A stretch of DNA of 64,000 nucleotides from Roseovarius sp. THAF9 (GCF_009363715.1 NZ_CP045406.1:71261-135260); one strand, 5' to 3'. Positions 1 through 7,645 are shown, numbered from the stretch's first letter. The notes: generated by a model not told the origin, from the sequence alone. Numbers and translations: made by a program.

Positions 1-570
1 ACACGCAAGTTCAAGGCAACAACCGACAGCGATCACACGTTCAACATCGCCCCGAACCTGCTGAATCGCGACTTCAGTGCGGCCGGGCCGAACCAGAAAT
101 GGGCAGGCGACATCAGCTACATCTGGACCCGCGAGGGCTGGCTGTATCTGTCAGTCATCTTGGACCTGCATTCCCGCCGCGTGATAGGCTGGGCTGTCAG
201 CAACCGTATGAAGCGTGATCTGGCGATCCGGGCCTTGAAGATGGCCATTGCCTTCAGGTCGCCGCCCAAGGGCTGCATCTTCCACAGTGATCGCGGCAGC
301 CAATACTGTTCGCATGACTACCAGAAGATCCTGCGCCAGCATGGCTTCAGGGCCTCCATGAGCGGTAAAGGTAATTGTTATGACAACGCGGCCGTTGAGA
401 CATTCTTCAAAACCATCAAGGCCGAGATGATCTGGCGGCGGTCATGGGCAACAAGGCGGCAAGCTGAGATGGCAATCTTCGAATACATCAATGGCTTCTA
501 CAATCCGCGGCGGCGGCACTCCGCACTGGGCTGGAAAAGCCCGGTCGCCTTCGAACGGAAAGTGGCCTAA
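1..570 (+). CDS. IS3-family transposase OrfB, 5'-truncated by window edge
   Basis: The reading frame is open from base 1 to the stop at 570, so the gene begins before the window. It encodes the catalytic rve core of an IS3-family OrfB. The DDE triad is visible as Asp in WAGDISY, Asp in HSDRGSQY and Glu in NAAVETFF, followed by the usual YNPRRRHSALGW C-terminal motif. About 20 nt after the stop, the sequence ending GGGGCGGCACA at 591 begins TGTGCCGCC on the other strand, which suits an IS3 terminal inverted repeat, so the element probably ends there. The other terminus is outside the window. This is a different IS3 lineage from the two full copies at 5.4 and 46.1 kb. Confidence 0.93.
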   Translation, partial: TRKFKATTDSDHTFNIAPNLLNRDFSAAGPNQKWAGDISYIWTREGWLYLSVILDLHSRRVIGWAVSNRMKRDLAIRALKMAIAFRSPPKGCIFHSDRGSQYCSHDYQKILRQHGFRASMSGKGNCYDNAAVETFFKTIKAEMIWRRSWATRRQAEMAIFEYINGFYNPRRRHSALGWKSPVAFERKVA

Positions 571-739
571 ACGAGCACTTGGGGCGGCACAAATACGCGA
601 CAGGTCCAGGTTGCTTCAATCTCTCTGTCCGCTCTACCAACCGCCAGCTGTGCCAGCATATTGCAAACGCAGCGAATATCGGGTCTGGCGGGCGGCACCG
701 CAGCGCAGACTTGATTGGGCGAGTGTCCCGATTGGTCCG

Positions 740-1690
740 TCAAACCGAAAGCACATCCAGAATGTTTACCCGCTCCAACGCTCGTCGCAGCGCGTGGTTT
801 GATAGCCTCACATAGATCTCGGTGGTCCTGAGGCTGGCATGTCCGAGCAAGGCCTGGACCATCCGGATGTCGATACCTTCTTCGATCAGCAGTGTTGCGG
901 CCGAGTGCCGGAACCGGTGCGGGGTCAGGTGTGGTTCGATCCCGAGGCGCCTAGACATGGCCCGCAGCCGTTTTCGGAACGTGGCCGAGCGCAGCCGACG
1001 ACCTTCCGTGTTCAGGAACAGGGGTGCTGCGACGGAGCCCTCCTTGCGACGTACCTCGGAATGTCGCCTGAAGTCCTCCCGCAGTTCGCGATTTGGTACA
1101 AAGACGATGCGCTCCCTGCTTCCCTTGCCATTCACGAGGATTTGGCCTCCGTCATGCGAGACGTCGCGAACCTTAACATTGGTCAGCTCGCTGATCCGCA
1201 GCCCGGTCACGATGAGCAGCTTGATGATCAGGATCGTGACATCGTTTTGTGAGGTTGGCATAGCGTCGTCTGCGCCCGACTTTGACCGCACAGCGAATGT
1301 GTCTTTACCCTCTTTGAGAACCGCTCTGAGGGTGTCTCGGTCGATGGGACGCGGCAGGCGACGCGGGATCCTCACAGAGATGCGGACATCTGCGAACGGG
1401 GAGGGCAGGGCGCTGTTTCGATCTTCGCGCCAGGCAAAGTAGGACTTGAGCGTCACGAGCCGCCGCTCGATGGTCGCGGGCTTGGCGCCCAACTCATCAC
1501 GCAGATGCCGGTGGTAGGCGAGGATGTCGTCCTTCGACAGCGGGTCGCTGAGACGGTGGGCCTCAGCGAAACGGGCGAAAGTTCGCAGATCCTGGGCATA
1601 GGCCCGCAAGGTGTGATGTCCGACGCCGCGCTCATCGCGGCAGGCGTTGACGAAGGCATTGTGATCGAAACGGGGCATGCTGAACTCCAT
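740..1690 (-). CDS. Tyrosine recombinase / phage-type integrase (XerC/D-like)
   Basis: This 316-aa site-specific recombinase has an N-terminal SAM-like DNA-binding domain (about residues 10-95) and a C-terminal catalytic domain. All catalytic residues are visible: R165 (TGLRISEL), K189 (NGKGSRER), H258 and R261 (HRFRHSAATLL), H284 (LGHASLRTT) and the nucleophile Y293 (EIYVRLS). Length and motifs fit stand-alone XerC/D-like or plasmid/ICE integrases. MPRFDH, four codons downstream, is an alternative start. It lies just beyond the end of an IS3 element and beside AT-rich hypothetical genes, which suggests it belongs to an integrated element. No attachment site was identified, and chromosomal XerC/D is less likely in this setting. 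Confidence 0.92.
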   Translation of the reverse strand: MEFSMPRFDHNAFVNACRDERGVGHHTLRAYAQDLRTFARFAEAHRLSDPLSKDDILAYHRHLRDELGAKPATIERRLVTLKSYFAWREDRNSALPSPFADVRISVRIPRRLPRPIDRDTLRAVLKEGKDTFAVRSKSGADDAMPTSQNDVTILIIKLLIVTGLRISELTNVKVRDVSHDGGQILVNGKGSRERIVFVPNRELREDFRRHSEVRRKEGSVAAPLFLNTEGRRLRSATFRKRLRAMSRRLGIEPHLTPHRFRHSAATLLIEEGIDIRMVQALLGHASLRTTEIYVRLSNHALRRALERVNILDVLSV

Positions 1691-2018
1691 TGTTGGGGTT
1701 CAGCCAGTTCAGCACGGGCCGTTCAGTGCTCTGAAATCGCCCGACCAAACGGTAACGATAATGGCTCTGCTTATCAGTCCCCGCAGCTATCCCCAGAAAT
1801 TCGGAACAGGTCGGAAAGCTCCAGACGCTGACCCAAATTGAATGGAAAGTTAACGACAGCAGTCGAACCCTCTGGAATTCGAACACCTTCCTAGAGGAAC
1901 TATTTAAAACCTATTAAGAAAAATCGCGTTTAATAGTTTGTTAACCAGAAAACGATTGATCGGTTTAATTGCGCAGCCTAAATACTTTATATCAATTTAG
2001 TTATAGGAGATAATTGAT
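1691..2018. other. Intergenic, strongly AT-rich from about 1880
   Basis: No convincing gene is present. The right half (about 1890-2000) is conspicuously AT-rich compared with the surroundings. It contains A/T runs and ends in a good Shine-Dalgarno (AGGAGA, 2005-2010) for the gene at 2019. It probably carries divergent promoters and is a plausible target of an H-NS-type silencer, which is encoded about 1 kb away. This is inferred from composition only. Confidence 0.5.
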
Positions 2019-2450
2019 ATGAAGATTAAAATTAACGAAAATAACCGTCAAAAGATTGAAGCCAGTATTGGGCGAGTAATGGGCAAAGCCAAACGTTTTG
2101 TACACACGTCGAGTGACCTGAAAGAGCTCGTCGAGGAGGCGGAAGCCGATCTCGCGAAGTTTGGCTTGGCAAAATCCAATAGACCTGGCGCCTGTCTTAC
2201 TGCCCGTATGCGAGGACCTGCCAAGAGCTACAAGTATGATGCTGTTGCTTCGATTGTCGTGATTAAACGTGGGCCTTCCGGCTGGTTCTTGGTGAACGTC
2301 GTGCGTGATGACGTCTCTCCAGCGCAAGGCCGTCTTTACGATCTCGTCCTTGAGGAAGAGCATGTTCGTGCCGCTGTTCCCACCTGGAAACGCTGCTACG
2401 GCATTCAAATCAATTGGCAAGGAAATGAGGGGCAGGCCGGCACGGTCTGA
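2019..2450 (+). CDS. Hypothetical protein, 143 aa
   Basis: I do not recognise this family. The start is well supported by AGGAGA eight bases upstream of the ATG. The N-terminal half is lysine-rich and helical, with an acidic stretch at about 40-50 (LKELVEEAEADLAKFGL). The C-terminal half looks beta-rich, with VASIVVIKRG and GWFLVNVVRDDV alternating in a way that resembles a small alpha/beta domain. There is no signal peptide or membrane segment. It lies in an AT-rich stretch between an integrase and an H-NS-like gene, typical of cargo in an acquired element. No function is assigned. Confidence 0.7.
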   Translation: MKIKINENNRQKIEASIGRVMGKAKRFVHTSSDLKELVEEAEADLAKFGLAKSNRPGACLTARMRGPAKSYKYDAVASIVVIKRGPSGWFLVNVVRDDVSPAQGRLYDLVLEEEHVRAAVPTWKRCYGIQINWQGNEGQAGTV

Positions 2451-2787
2451 TTCCTGGAAGTGGGTCAATAGGTCCCAGCCGGAACGAGATACACCGGCAG
2501 AACAAAAAAGCCTCCATCCAATAGGTGAATTCGACGCGTTACTTTAGAAACTCTTGGTGTCGGAACGCCAGGCATCGATTGAATCACGCCTCTTGTGGAT
2601 CGGACTTCCCTCACGTCCAATTTGGTTGGGGCAGCCTATGCCAGGAAGTTGCCTGTCCGGGAATATTCGAACACCGATCTGCGGCGTCACATGCGCCGCA
2701 GGTCAATTCTCAAACCGGCAGGCCGGAGAGGCATTGGATCGCGCACATCCCCATTCGGGACTGAAAGTCGCCAATTCAGACAGTCTC
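2451..2787. other. Intergenic, no recognisable gene
   Basis: Short frames exist here, but none has a ribosome-binding site or a recognisable family. It separates the convergent 2019-2450 gene and the H-NS-like gene. I saw no clear terminator hairpin with a T tract. Confidence 0.4.
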
Positions 2788-3111
2788 CTAGCTTTTGATT
2801 TCTAGGTCTTCCAGTTTGCCACCTTTCTTCAAGTATTCGGTAATCCAGTGCGGTTTTGGGCCGGGGCCATAGGTCCATTTCTCTTTCGGATTCTCAGGGT
2901 TTTGGTGCGTGGGCTGCTTTTTTGATTTTCGGGGTTCCGCACCAAACAATTCCGATGCATTGAAGCCCAACTCCCGAGCGCGTTCCTCAAGTTCCGCCTT
3001 TGCCCGTTGGCGTGCTTCTTCTTCTTTTTCCCGAATTAACCTTTCCACATAGACTTTGATGTCTTTGAGCTCTGCTAATTCGAGGCTCTCCAATTGATGT
3101 TTAATCACCAC
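2788..3111 (-). CDS. H-NS/HvrA-family nucleoid-associated protein
   Basis: A 107-aa protein with H-NS-family architecture: an N-terminal charged coiled-coil oligomerisation segment (about residues 8-50, rich in E/K/R), a flexible linker, and a C-terminal DNA-binding module containing NPENPKEKWTYGPGPKP followed by HWITEYLKKGGKLEDL. In known H-NS relatives the equivalent motif is W-x-G-R-G-R-x-P-x-W. Here the loop reads YGPGPKPHW, so the AT-hook-like Arg residues are replaced. The start is GTG (two tandem GTG codons) with GGAG six bases upstream. Rhodobacter HvrA and related proteins silence or modulate AT-rich genes. A copy beside AT-rich cargo suggests a stealth or silencing role, which is inference. 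Confidence 0.85.
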   Translation of the reverse strand: MVIKHQLESLELAELKDIKVYVERLIREKEEEARQRAKAELEERARELGFNASELFGAEPRKSKKQPTHQNPENPKEKWTYGPGPKPHWITEYLKKGGKLEDLEIKS

Positions 3112-3230
3112 GTATCTCCAATTTTCTTCTATTCTGTATAATTATGAGAAAATATTATTTTGGAAATTAATATATTTTCCGAAATGGGAAGATTTGCGGC
3201 AGGTGGATCGGATGTGACACTACAATGTTA

Positions 3231-3264
3231 AACGGGCGCGCGTTGATCACCCCGCGCACCCGTT
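3231..3264 (-). terminator. Candidate hairpin terminator
   Basis: Left arm AACGGGCGCGCG (3231-3242) and right arm CGCGCACCCGTT (3253-3264) pair at 11 of 12 positions around a 10-nt loop. It lies just downstream of the minus-strand gene 3315-3626 and upstream of the H-NS-like gene, where a terminator is expected. The U tract on the minus strand is short, so termination strength is uncertain. Confidence 0.5.
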
Positions 3265-3314
3265 CACTTATGAGTCTGCTGCCCTTGATGTCGTTGTCGA
3301 CTTGAACCTGAACT

Positions 3315-3626
3315 TCAGGCGATTTCCAACCAATCTGAGAAGTGGTCCTCGATCACCGAGTACTTGCCATGCTTTTCGAGCCAGGCGATCGTCTCGTCGG
3401 ACGACATCGGCGTGAGTCTGCGTCGCCCTTCCCTGATACCGTCCTCGAGTTCAACCGCATAGTGCGAAAGGGGGCCACCTACGCCGACGATGAACCAAGC
3501 GCCATTCCTGGAACGATAGAGGTCCTCTCGAAACCACGCCAAGTTATTCGGAGTCGCATAGCGAACAGAGGTAATTTCGGTGGCCTGGTCGGTATCGTAG
3601 ATCTTCTTATTGAAAATGATCTTCAT
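3315..3626 (-). CDS. Hypothetical protein, 103 aa
   Basis: I do not recognise this family with confidence. The start is supported by AAGGA six bases upstream of the ATG. The sequence opens MKIIFNKKIYDTDQATEI, continues with a beta-rich centre (WFREDLYRSRNGAWFIVGVGG), and ends in a segment predicted to be helical (SSDETIAWLEKHGKYSVIEDHF). This layout resembles small unnamed proteins of mobile elements. There is no signal peptide or membrane segment. It lies between an IS3 remnant and the H-NS-like gene and is followed by a hairpin that may end its transcript. Confidence 0.65.
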   Translation of the reverse strand: MKIIFNKKIYDTDQATEITSVRYATPNNLAWFREDLYRSRNGAWFIVGVGGPLSHYAVELEDGIREGRRRLTPMSSDETIAWLEKHGKYSVIEDHFSDWLEIA

Positions 3627-3808
3627 GTGTTATCCTTAATTATTCACAACCCACATTTAACCGATTTTGATTTAAGAAAATTTAAAGGAGCTAGCTTTCT
3701 AATAACACAGGCTGATTTCACCATTTTCGAGTAAGTGATTTCGGCATGTTCAAGATGTGCGCATCTCGAAGTACGGAAAGCGTCGGCTCCCCATTTCATG
3801 GTTTACAA

Positions 3809-3958
3809 GCCGACTACGGCTGGGCAGTGGGCAACATCTTCGCCGAAAGGCTTTGGCGGGCTCTGAAATGCAAGTGCGTCTACTTGCTTACCCCTGGGAC
3901 AGGATCGGAGACGGTGCCGGCCATCCGAAAATGGATGACCCTTTACGACCTACGATAG
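3809..3958 (+). pseudogene. Decayed IS3-family transposase remnant
   Basis: Translation in one frame gives GWAVGNIFAERLWRALKC, then VYLLTPGTGSETVPAIRKWM and a final LYDLR. This matches the C-terminal DDE segment of many IS3 OrfB proteins (consensus N-I-F-x-E-R-L-W-R-S-L-K, then a VYL...GSE motif and a final FYN), and the catalytic Glu is still present. Only about 45 codons survive, with no upstream catalytic core. It is therefore a short scar of an old insertion next to the nucleotidyltransferase gene. Confidence 0.75.
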
Positions 3959-4021
3959 TTTGAAGTCATGACTAGCATTTTTATTTTTTGTTAGGCATAA
4001 TGTGCCAAGCAAAACACGAAA

Positions 4022-5041
4022 GTGATAGGCATGACCTCTCTCAGCAGTATCGCAATGAGTGCATATACCGACCTGGTACGTCTCTTGAGGGACGAAGCAG
4101 TCTCCGGCGTAAAAGGCAAACCGACGCTGAAACAACGCGGCGACAAGGCGTATTGGTACGCCGCGCGCCGCGTCGGACATGACACGCGTTTCTTCTATAT
4201 CGGGGAAGATAACGAGGAAACGCGTGGACGCATCGACCGCATTGAAGAACTGCAAGAAACTGCAAAAGAGCGGCAGGCCGAGCGATCTCGCCTGGTCCGA
4301 CTGCTTCGTGCCGAAGGCATGACGCCCACCGACCGGGCCACCGGCTCCATCCTGTCGGCCATGGCCGCTGCCGGGACCTTCCGGCTAGGCGGCACCATCG
4401 TCGGAACCAATGCATTTCGGCTCTTTGAAGGCGAGCTTGGGGTACGGCTGCCATTGGGCGGGATGGCGAACACCGGCGACATCGACATCGCACAGTTCCA
4501 AAAGCTCAGCGTCGCATTGCAGGACAAAGTTGACCCGGGGTTGGCGGAGACGTTTTCGGTGTTAAAATTCGATCCCTTGCCTGGACTTGATCCGGGGCGC
4601 ACCTGGAGATGGGCGCAGGGGGGTAGTGGCCAGCTGGTCGAATTCCTTACACCGGCGTTTGGCGAGGAAACCATTCGCGCCTTACCTGCGCTTGGCGTCA
4701 ACGCGCAGGCATTGAACTATCTCAATTTCCTGATCGCAGAGCCGATTCATGCAGCGGCCATCTATCGGTCAGGGATACTGGTCCAGGTGCCGCGTCCGGA
4801 GCGCTACGCAATTCACAAATTGATCATCGCGGATCGCCGGCGCGACGGGGCAGGGAGCCTTAAGGCAGTCAAGGATAGGGAACAGGCTGAGTTTCTCATA
4901 GAAACGCTCGCCGAGGATCGGCCGGACGATTTGTCACAAGCATATATCACGGCACAGGACGTCGGTCCGCGCTGGCGGGAACATATTGCAAACTCACTTG
5001 ACCGCATGCCTGAAACGCGTGCCATCCTGAGCAGACTTTAA
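4022..5041 (+). CDS. Nucleotidyltransferase-fold protein (GSU2403-like family)
   Basis: A protein of up to 339 aa resembling the GSU2403/NTP_transf_8-type nucleotidyltransferases. The first metal-binding pair is probably the DxD of GGMANTGDIDIAQF (about residues 150-165), preceded by GTFRLGGTIVGTNAFRLFEG. A later basic helix (YAIHKLIIADRRRD) is typical of the family. The longest frame starts at GTG 4022. ATG 4031 and ATG 4055 (MSAYTDLVRLL) are alternatives, and the last agrees best with where the conserved helix begins. It stands alone between an IS3 scar and a full IS3 element. The family's substrate is unknown, and a toxin or defence role cannot be shown from sequence. Confidence 0.8.
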   Translation: MIGMTSLSSIAMSAYTDLVRLLRDEAVSGVKGKPTLKQRGDKAYWYAARRVGHDTRFFYIGEDNEETRGRIDRIEELQETAKERQAERSRLVRLLRAEGMTPTDRATGSILSAMAAAGTFRLGGTIVGTNAFRLFEGELGVRLPLGGMANTGDIDIAQFQKLSVALQDKVDPGLAETFSVLKFDPLPGLDPGRTWRWAQGGSGQLVEFLTPAFGEETIRALPALGVNAQALNYLNFLIAEPIHAAAIYRSGILVQVPRPERYAIHKLIIADRRRDGAGSLKAVKDREQAEFLIETLAEDRPDDLSQAYITAQDVGPRWREHIANSLDRMPETRAILSRL

Positions 5042-5353
5042 CGCGGACCATCGTAGTGACGATCTACGTACGCCATTGGCGCGGCGATCATCGCGATGGT
5101 GATGATGGCGATCATCCCGATCTCATACCGCAACAACCACGGTGATATGAGATGGTCTTCCAAAGCGGTGCTGATAGACAAGCGCGAAGCCGCTCAGGGC
5201 GCGAGTTTGAAACAAACGGTCGCAACCTGATCAGAAGGCCATTACTTCTGCAACCTCTGCTGTAACCAGAGCTGACCATCACTGTTCGTAAAATGAACTG
5301 AGACCGGTTCGCGACCTAAGTTGCTCGGGACGATACGGCTTCACATCGCCGCT
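5042..5353. other. Intergenic, no recognisable gene
   Basis: No supported gene was found. The segment lies between the nucleotidyltransferase stop and the left end of IS3 copy 1, so its right edge is an insertion or recombination junction. Confidence 0.4.
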
Positions 5354-5426
5354 TGTCCGACGTCAGATGATTTGGAACACGTTGGCCTGACGGTTAGCGG
5401 AGGCTCTGGTTCTTTCATGGTTTAGG

Positions 5427-6407
5427 CTACGCGGCTGTCTGGCGATGAAGCAAGCGCCGCTTCTCGATTGTCTTCTGTTTGATCTCCTTTCGTCGTCTGA
5501 GGATGGTGTCTGCCCTGCCGAAGTAGACGTCGGCCGGGATCAGGTTCCCGAGGCTTTCGTGGTAGCGCTGGTGGTTGTAGTGCTCGACAAAGTCGCCGAT
5601 GGACTCCTCGAGCGCGCCGGGCAGGTAGTAGTTCTCGAGCAGGATGCGGTTCTTCAGGGTCTGGTGCCAACGCTCGATCTTGCCTTGGGTCTGGGGATGG
5701 TTCGGCGCGCCGCGGACGTGATCCATACCTTTGGTATCGAGGTAGTCGGCCAGGTCGGCCGCAACGTAGGACGAGCCGTTGTCGCTGAGCAGCCGGGGCT
5801 TGTGAACGACTGTCGCATGAGCACAGCCCGAGGCCTCCAGCGCCAGATCCAGCGTGTCCGTCACATCCACGGCCTTCATTGTCGTGCAGAGCTTCCACGC
5901 GATGATGTAGCGGCTGTAATCGTCGAGGATCGTGCTGAGATAGAACCAGCCCCAACCGATGACCTTGAGATAGGTGAAGTCGGTTTGCCAGAGTTCGTTG
6001 GGCCGAGTTGTCTTGTCCCGGAACTCATCGGCGGCACGGATCACCACATGGGCCGGAGCCGTGATCAGGTCCTGGGCCTTGAGAATGCGGTATGCCGAGG
6101 ACTCAGATACAAAATACCGTTTCTCATCGGTGTATTTGACCGCCAATTCCCGTGGCGTCAGATCCTCATGATCCAGCGCGAACTCAACGAAGGCGTCGCG
6201 GATCTCGTCCGGGATGCGGTTCCACACCGCCCGAGGCCGCGGGGACGTGTCACGCAAAGCGTCAACGCCGCCATCGGCCCACCGCGCATACCACTGGTAA
6301 TAGGTGCTGCTGGGAATGCCGAGCATGGTCAGGGTCCGCCTGACCGGCAAATGCGAGGCTTCGACTGTCCGAATGATCTCGAGCTTCTCCGAGGCTGGGT
6401 ATCTCAT
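5427..6407 (-). CDS. IS3-family transposase OrfB (copy 1)
   Basis: A 326-aa integrase-core transposase. An N-terminal HTH_21-like region (VRRTLTMLGIPSSTYYQW) is followed by the rve domain with DDE residues in WQTDFTYL, LSDNGSSYV and KIERWHQT. The ATG overlaps the orfA stop as ATGA, so OrfB is in the -1 frame relative to orfA. The last 93 residues (after about VRGAPNHPQTQGK) differ substantially from the copy at 46.2 kb, whereas everything upstream is identical. This marks a recombination breakpoint inside the gene. Both versions appear intact. Confidence 0.95.
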   Translation of the reverse strand: MRYPASEKLEIIRTVEASHLPVRRTLTMLGIPSSTYYQWYARWADGGVDALRDTSPRPRAVWNRIPDEIRDAFVEFALDHEDLTPRELAVKYTDEKRYFVSESSAYRILKAQDLITAPAHVVIRAADEFRDKTTRPNELWQTDFTYLKVIGWGWFYLSTILDDYSRYIIAWKLCTTMKAVDVTDTLDLALEASGCAHATVVHKPRLLSDNGSSYVAADLADYLDTKGMDHVRGAPNHPQTQGKIERWHQTLKNRILLENYYLPGALEESIGDFVEHYNHQRYHESLGNLIPADVYFGRADTILRRRKEIKQKTIEKRRLLHRQTAA

Positions 6408-6864
6408 GCGTCGTCCTCCCCATCCCCGAACGTGCTTTTTTTGAGCAGCCTGTTCTCCAGTGTCAGCTCCGCGACCACTTCTTTCAGCGCGGCTGCCTCA
6501 GAGCGCAGTTCCTTGACCTCGGGAGCTGTCGCCTGACGGGCTGTGTCACCCGCCAGCCGGTTCTTCCCAGCCTCAAGAAACTCCTTCGACCAGCTGTAAT
6601 AAAGGCTCTCAGCGATCCCTTCACGACGGCACAGGGCCGCTATGCTTTCTTCGCCCCGCATCCCGGCAAGCACGATGCGGATCTTCTCCTCCGCCGAGTA
6701 GTGCTTGCGGGTCTTACGCTTGATACCCCTAACAAGCTTGTCAGCAGCATCCTTGGATGTTCCGGATCTCTTGTTCATCTTCGCTCCATTATGGCTTCGA
6801 TGAACCAGAAATCCTCCGTTCCTCAAACACCTAAATCTGTCCGGTAGGTGCTGACGTTAGACAT
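5710..6864. repeat. Long direct repeat, copy 1 (partner 46439-47593)
   Basis: This 1.15-kb block and 46439-47593 are the same sequence in the same orientation with a constant offset of 40729. I saw one base difference. They are far enough apart and similar enough for homologous recombination, which would excise or amplify the approximately 40.7 kb segment between them. Confidence 0.9.
6404..6826 (-). CDS. IS3-family transposase OrfA (copy 1)
   Basis: A 140-aa HTH_8/HTH_Tnp_1 protein (RKTRKHYSAEEKIRIVLAGM, AALCRREGIAESLYYSWSK) with a C-terminal coiled coil that ends in LENRLLKKSTF. An A7 tract on the coding strand (complement of 6436-6442) sits 29 nt before the orfB ATG. The -1 frame from the tract to orfB has no stop, so programmed -1 frameshifting to an OrfAB fusion, as in other IS3 elements, is possible. 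It differs from copy 2 at one visible residue (CRREGI against CRRERI). Confidence 0.93.
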   Translation of the reverse strand: MRNGGFLVHRSHNGAKMNKRSGTSKDAADKLVRGIKRKTRKHYSAEEKIRIVLAGMRGEESIAALCRREGIAESLYYSWSKEFLEAGKNRLAGDTARQATAPEVKELRSEAAALKEVVAELTLENRLLKKSTFGDGEDDA

Positions 6865-7127
6865 ATTGCTAAAACGTTACTCCCGAGCGGTGGAATGCAT
6901 CTTGACCACGGCGAAGGAAACGCTGGTCCGTTTGAAATGTCGACCGCTCTATGGCCGCTCTGAAAGAAATACCATAGACGCAGAAGTACTTTTGCAACCG
7001 CGGTAAGGGCAGGGGGCGTTGGCGCACACATTGGTTTCGGTTTATTTGGCGATCAGGCGAGGTTCGCGATGACGTCGGATAGCAACCCTTAATGAAATTG
7101 ACGTTAACGAATATCGCGGCTCCGCTA

Positions 7128-7262
7128 GATTCGGAGTAACGCTTCTCATCGTTGTCCTTGACCGCCAGTTCTCGGCGTCAGGTGCCGATGCTCTAAGGCA
7201 TAGTCGATGAAAGACACCGCCGCCTGACGGGCTGTGTCGGCCTAAAGGCTGGCCATTCTTTC
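7128..7262 (-). pseudogene. Decayed remnant of a related IS3 element
   Basis: On the minus strand, 7137-7214 reads DYALEHRHLTPR and then, after a frameshift, ELAVKDNDEKRY. This parallels FALDHEDLTPRELAVKYTDE of the OrfB at 5427-6407. Immediately beyond it, 7219-7262 resembles the orfA segment around 6530. The fragment is therefore an internally deleted and frameshifted cousin of the adjacent intact IS, lying about 270 bp from its right end. The rest of the 6864-7308 gap holds no recognisable gene. Confidence 0.75.
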
Positions 7263-7308
7263 CGGCATTTGTGCTGGCGCCAGACAAAATAATAAGCACA
7301 ACTTGAGG

Positions 7309-7536
7309 TCAGGCATTTTCGTTGCAGTTCCTTACAGCGCTGGCGATGAGCCTATAAAGACGCGCCGTTTCCTCGTCGGCATCCTTGGCATCCAGTTCGA
7401 GACTGCGCGCCAGAACCTCCCGCTCCTTGGGCGACGTGATCGCGCCTTCGACCAGGCTCAAAACGACTTTGACGGCTGCTTTACGCAGATGGATAATTTC
7501 CCGCTCAAGGGCGACGATACGATCTTCGTTTGTCAC
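7309..7536 (-). CDS. Small hypothetical protein, 75 aa
   Basis: A 75-residue, largely helical protein with a heptad-like N-terminal segment (EDRIVALEREIIHLRKAAV) that could form a short coiled coil. The start is GTG with a weak GAGAG upstream. There are no membrane segments and no recognisable family. It lies between an IS3 remnant and the nitronate monooxygenase gene and is not obviously in that operon (gap of 109 nt). Confidence that it is expressed is moderate. Confidence 0.5.
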   Translation of the reverse strand: MTNEDRIVALEREIIHLRKAAVKVVLSLVEGAITSPKEREVLARSLELDAKDADEETARLYRLIASAVRNCNENA

Positions 7537-7645
7537 CTCTCATCACTCCAGCAGATAGTTTCTTCTTTGAAGCCGCTTCACCAAAATTCAGCGCATCCTT
7601 ATGACACAATATCCAAAAATTTTCCAATAGCGGGGTCTGAGTCCG

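Larger units (their letters stand above)
5354..6863 (-). mobile_element. IS3-family insertion sequence, copy 1 (chimeric)
   Basis: A complete IS of about 1.5 kb with orfA and orfB on the minus strand. The right terminus reads TGTCTAACGTCAGCACC inward (minus strand, from 6863). The left terminus reads TGTCCGACGTCAGATGA inward from 5354, matching at 11 of the first 13 positions. No 3-4 bp target duplication is seen (GCT on the left, TAT on the right), so the original flanks have probably been rearranged. From about 5710 to 6864 it is identical to copy 2 except for one visible base, while 5354-5709 is clearly diverged from copy 2. Confidence 0.88.

Noticed and set aside
5351..6866. Target-site duplications for the two IS3 copies
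   Set aside because: Flanking bases do not match (GCT/TAT for copy 1 and AGA/TGC for copy 2), and swapping flanks between the copies does not restore a match.
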